Shown piece after piece: positions 62,011 to 64,000 of a stretch of DNA of 64,000 bases (position 1 is its first letter; each line of letters begins with the position of its first letter). Source of the DNA: Pyrinomonadaceae bacterium MAG19_C2-C3 (GTDB lineage: Bacteria; Acidobacteriota; Blastocatellia; Pyrinomonadales; Pyrinomonadaceae); contig JANDLT010000018.1 in NCBI GenBank assembly GCA_024330265.1, positions 22,491 to 86,490 on the forward strand. The letters are read 5' to 3'. The notes under the pieces are model-generated. The model ran no database searches. It saw only the letters and a list, made by a program, of their open reading frames with translations, and was not told the DNA's origin. Position numbers and translations under genes: made by a program.

Positions 62011-63138
62011 ATGTCCTTCACCTTTCCGGCACATCTCGATAGGCGCATGATGAGCGAAGCCTTCAACTTCGCCGCGCAACTTCACGACGCCGCGAGTCAG
62101 CCGGACGTGGCGCACATCGCCTTAGAGACGTTCGCCGCCTTGCTTCCCGCGAAGCGTTGGACGCTGGCGCGTGTCACAGGCGCGCTTCAGGAAGCAGGGG
62201 AAACAAACAAGCACGAAGCCGTCAAGTTCGACGTGCTGGCGACGCGCGACATCGAAGTTAAATCAGGCGACGCAACCGCGTCGAAGGATGAGCGGCAAAA
62301 TGAAGCGCAGAAAAGCGACGCCGAAAGTTTGACCGATACTGAACACCGCTTTGCTCTTGAAGCGGCGATGTCGGCGCGCATTGGTTCACACACCGAAGCC
62401 GGAGAAAACTTAATCGCCTTTCCGCTCGTCTGTCACAATCGCGTTATCGCGGTGTTGTGTGCGACACGGGATTTATCCTGCGGCGCGACGCCGTTCACGG
62501 ATGCGGGCATTGATTTCTTGCGCGCTCTCGCCGTGCCGCTCGCCCTTGCGCTTAATAACGCGGTGCGAATCGCGGAAGCCGAACGCCTCTCGCGCACCGA
62601 CGATTTGACGAGTCTTCACAACGCGCGTTACATGAGCGATTGTTTGCTTTCGGAAATCAAACGCGCCCGCCGTTATAACTCGAACGTCGCGGTGCTTTTC
62701 CTCGACCTCGACAACTTCAAAAACGTCAACGACTCACACGGTCATCTCGTCGGCTCGCACGTTCTCATCGAAGTCGCCAAAGCGATTCTCGCATCGGTGC
62801 GCGATACGGATGTCGTCGCGCGTTACGGCGGCGATGAATTTGTCGTCGTCCTGCCGGAAACAGTTGCCGACCGCGCTCTGCAAGTCGCGGAACGCATTCG
62901 CCAAACGCTCGCCAACACCGTCTTCACGGGCGGGCGCGCTCTTGAACTAAGTTTGACGGCAAGCTTCGGCGTCGCCGCTTTTCCGGCGGACGCAGACTCG
63001 GCACAACAACTCGTCGCCGCCGCCGACCACGCGATGTACGAAGCTAAAGGTGCGCGCAAAAACTGTGTCCGCCGCGCCGACAGTGAGCGGTTCGGGTTCG
63101 AGCGGTTAGAGTTTTCCGACGAGAAAATCGCTTCGTAA
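62011..63138 (+). CDS. GAF-GGDEF diguanylate cyclase
   Basis: A 375-residue protein. The N-terminal 200 residues look GAF-like (LHDAASQPDVAHIALETFAA, GENLIAFPLVCHNRVIAVLC). The C-terminal GGDEF domain has LTSLHNARYMSDCLLSEI, VLFLDLDNFKNVNDSHGH and the catalytic RYGGDEF at about residues 270-276, with an RxxD allosteric I-site (RDTD) five residues ahead. It should make c-di-GMP and be feedback inhibited. No TM segment, so it senses a cytoplasmic signal. The region near residues 75-120 is a charged insertion within the GAF part. Confidence 0.93.
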   Translation: MSFTFPAHLDRRMMSEAFNFAAQLHDAASQPDVAHIALETFAALLPAKRWTLARVTGALQEAGETNKHEAVKFDVLATRDIEVKSGDATASKDERQNEAQKSDAESLTDTEHRFALEAAMSARIGSHTEAGENLIAFPLVCHNRVIAVLCATRDLSCGATPFTDAGIDFLRALAVPLALALNNAVRIAEAERLSRTDDLTSLHNARYMSDCLLSEIKRARRYNSNVAVLFLDLDNFKNVNDSHGHLVGSHVLIEVAKAILASVRDTDVVARYGGDEFVVVLPETVADRALQVAERIRQTLANTVFTGGRALELSLTASFGVAAFPADADSAQQLVAAADHAMYEAKGARKNCVRRADSERFGFERLEFSDEKIAS

Positions 63139-63164
63139 CTCATGTTACACAGTAACGAGGTTTC

Positions 63165-63324
63165 GCGGCTCTGCCGCCCGATGTGCGGTGAGGCTTACGC
63201 CTCACCGTCAAGCGTTCCAAATGTCTTCGAGGCTATGCCTCAAACCGCGCGGCAGAGCCGCTACATTTTTATCATTCTGAGCGGAAAGGCACAGCCTCTG
63301 CCGCACATCAGGCGGCAGAGCCGC
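63165..63324. repeat. 160-bp nested palindromic element
   Basis: Outer arms 63165-63195 and 63293-63324 match at about 28 of 31 pairs (GCGGCTCTGCCGCCCGATGT). Inside are the hairpins TGAGGCTTACGCCTCA and CGAGGCTATGCCTC, plus a third copy of the arm core GCGGCAGAGCCGC at 63250-63262. A small palindrome GTTACACAGTAAC (63144-63156) precedes it. GGCGTAAGGTGA just beyond the right arm matches the end motif of the element at 55650. Confidence 0.85.
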
Positions 63325-63579
63325 TCTACCGGCGTAAGGTGATTCGTAAATGATGTGATAAAAGCGGAATCCGACCACGCTTAAAAGTTTTGTCAAGAAA
63401 TTTTGTCTCTCCGATAGCGTATCGGCGCGGCTTAGGTGTATCTTGGCAAGCTTGAGTAAATTTAGATTTCAGGTCTTCATTTTCTCAATTCAAGAACCTG
63501 ATTCAACTTCGCGGTTGAAGCAAGTCAACCTGAAATTTAGAACCACGAATCAAATAACCCCGAATCGTTAAGGCTTTGC
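63325..63579 (+). other. Leader region of mreB
   Basis: The rest of the 441-bp gap before mreB (63139-63579). AT-rich stretches occur at 63380-63400 and 63450-63490, but I find no convincing -35/-10 pair. No gene seen. Confidence 0.4.
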
Positions 63580-64000
63580 ATGGCATTAAAATCGCTCTTT
63601 TCTCTTTTTTCAAACGACCTCGCCATTGATCTCGGTACTGCCAACACACTGGTTTTCGCCAAAGGGCGCGGCATCGTCGTCTCCGAACCCTCCATCGTCG
63701 CCATCAATAAAGCGACCAACGTACCGCTCGCCGTCGGCAAAGACGCGAAGGAGATGCTAGGGCGAACGCCCGGCAATATCGTCGCCATTCGCCCGATGAA
63801 AGACGGCGTTATCGCCAATTTTGAGATGACGGAGAAGATGCTTCAGCACTTCATACGCAAGGCACACAACGGCAAGACGTGGGTTTCACCGCGTGTTGTC
63901 ATCGGCATTCCGTCAGAAATCACGCAGGTCGAACGGCGCGCCGTCGAAGATTCGGCGTATCGCGCGAAGGCTTCGGAAGTTTATCTCGTCGAAGAAGCGA
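63580..64000 (+). CDS. mreB: Rod shape-determining protein MreB (5' part)
   Basis: The first 140 codons of an actin-like cytoskeletal ATPase, cut by the window end. It starts with a short amphipathic lead ([12 protein letters not shown]), then the phosphate-binding [25 protein letters not shown] [41 protein letters not shown] and [17 protein letters not shown]. MreB organises cell-wall synthesis and rod shape. AAGG lies upstream of the ATG. mreC and mreD would be expected beyond the window. Confidence 0.96.
   Translation, partial: MALKSLFSLFSNDLAIDLGTANTLVFAKGRGIVVSEPSIVAINKATNVPLAVGKDAKEMLGRTPGNIVAIRPMKDGVIANFEMTEKMLQHFIRKAHNGKTWVSPRVVIGIPSEITQVERRAVEDSAYRAKASEVYLVEEA

Noticed and set aside
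63139..63579. tRNA or small-RNA gene in the gap before mreB
   Set aside because: The hairpins do not fit a cloverleaf, and there is no GGTTCGA-type T-arm or CCA end; it is better described as a nested palindrome.

Overview
The window (64 kb) is bacterial chromosome. It most resembles an Acidobacteriota genome, probably class Blastocatellia; this is inferred from gene content and style, not from a search. It encodes a diderm (outer-membrane beta-barrel, TPR lipoprotein), with System II cytochrome c maturation (ResB/CcsA), several multihaem cytochromes, the futalosine menaquinone route (MqnA, MqnC), Uma2-family proteins, a CrtI-type desaturase and a four-copy DUF4331 array. I found no rRNA, tRNA, CRISPR array, phage or transposase gene.

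Layout. 1-5.3 kb: a broken FkbM-type methyltransferase at the edge, then alaS, a DUF433/zinc-ribbon protein and recX on the minus strand, and truB on the plus strand. 5.5-12.8 kb: the PrkA - YhbH (DUF444) - SpoVR stress/starvation triad, interspersed with a Uma2 protein, an alpha/beta hydrolase and a secreted protein. 12.9-20 kb: an SRPBCC protein, small membrane proteins, inorganic pyrophosphatase, crtI, a fused MFS/spermidine-synthase-like protein and folA. 20.1-27.7 kb: a minus-strand operon running resB, ccsA, a secreted protein and three multihaem cytochromes (9, 9 and 4 CxxCH motifs), so the maturation machinery lies with its substrates. 28-38.2 kb: a two-domain HbpS/GlcG-like protein, four tandem DUF4331 exported proteins, a TPR lipoprotein and a small exported protein, all on the minus strand, with two decayed HbpS 3' ends between the DUF4331 copies. 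38.6-46.8 kb: an outer-membrane beta-barrel, an RDD membrane protein, a 1414-residue decahaem cytochrome with a beta-propeller, and a TPR protein. 46.8-53.7 kb: two Uma2 proteins, an alkyltransferase-like protein, a cyclase-family hydrolase, mqnA-mqnC and pilT. 53.8-64 kb: a PD-(D/E)XK-like protein, an exported protein, a PpiD/SurA-type foldase, a TerC-family protein, a FecR-domain protein, a GAF-GGDEF cyclase and the start of mreB.

Two themes cut across the genes. First, many intergenic gaps, and some coding ends, carry degenerate tandem repeats of 7- or 8-bp words, often arranged as mirrored (hairpin) pairs. Second, there are large nested palindromes at about 40.8, 55.7-55.9 and 63.2-63.3 kb; the last two share a terminal motif and look like one family. 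The strongest candidate for an undescribed protein system is the HbpS - DUF4331 x4 - TPR lipoprotein - exported protein array, which shows recent duplication (453 bp identical) and birth-and-death evolution.
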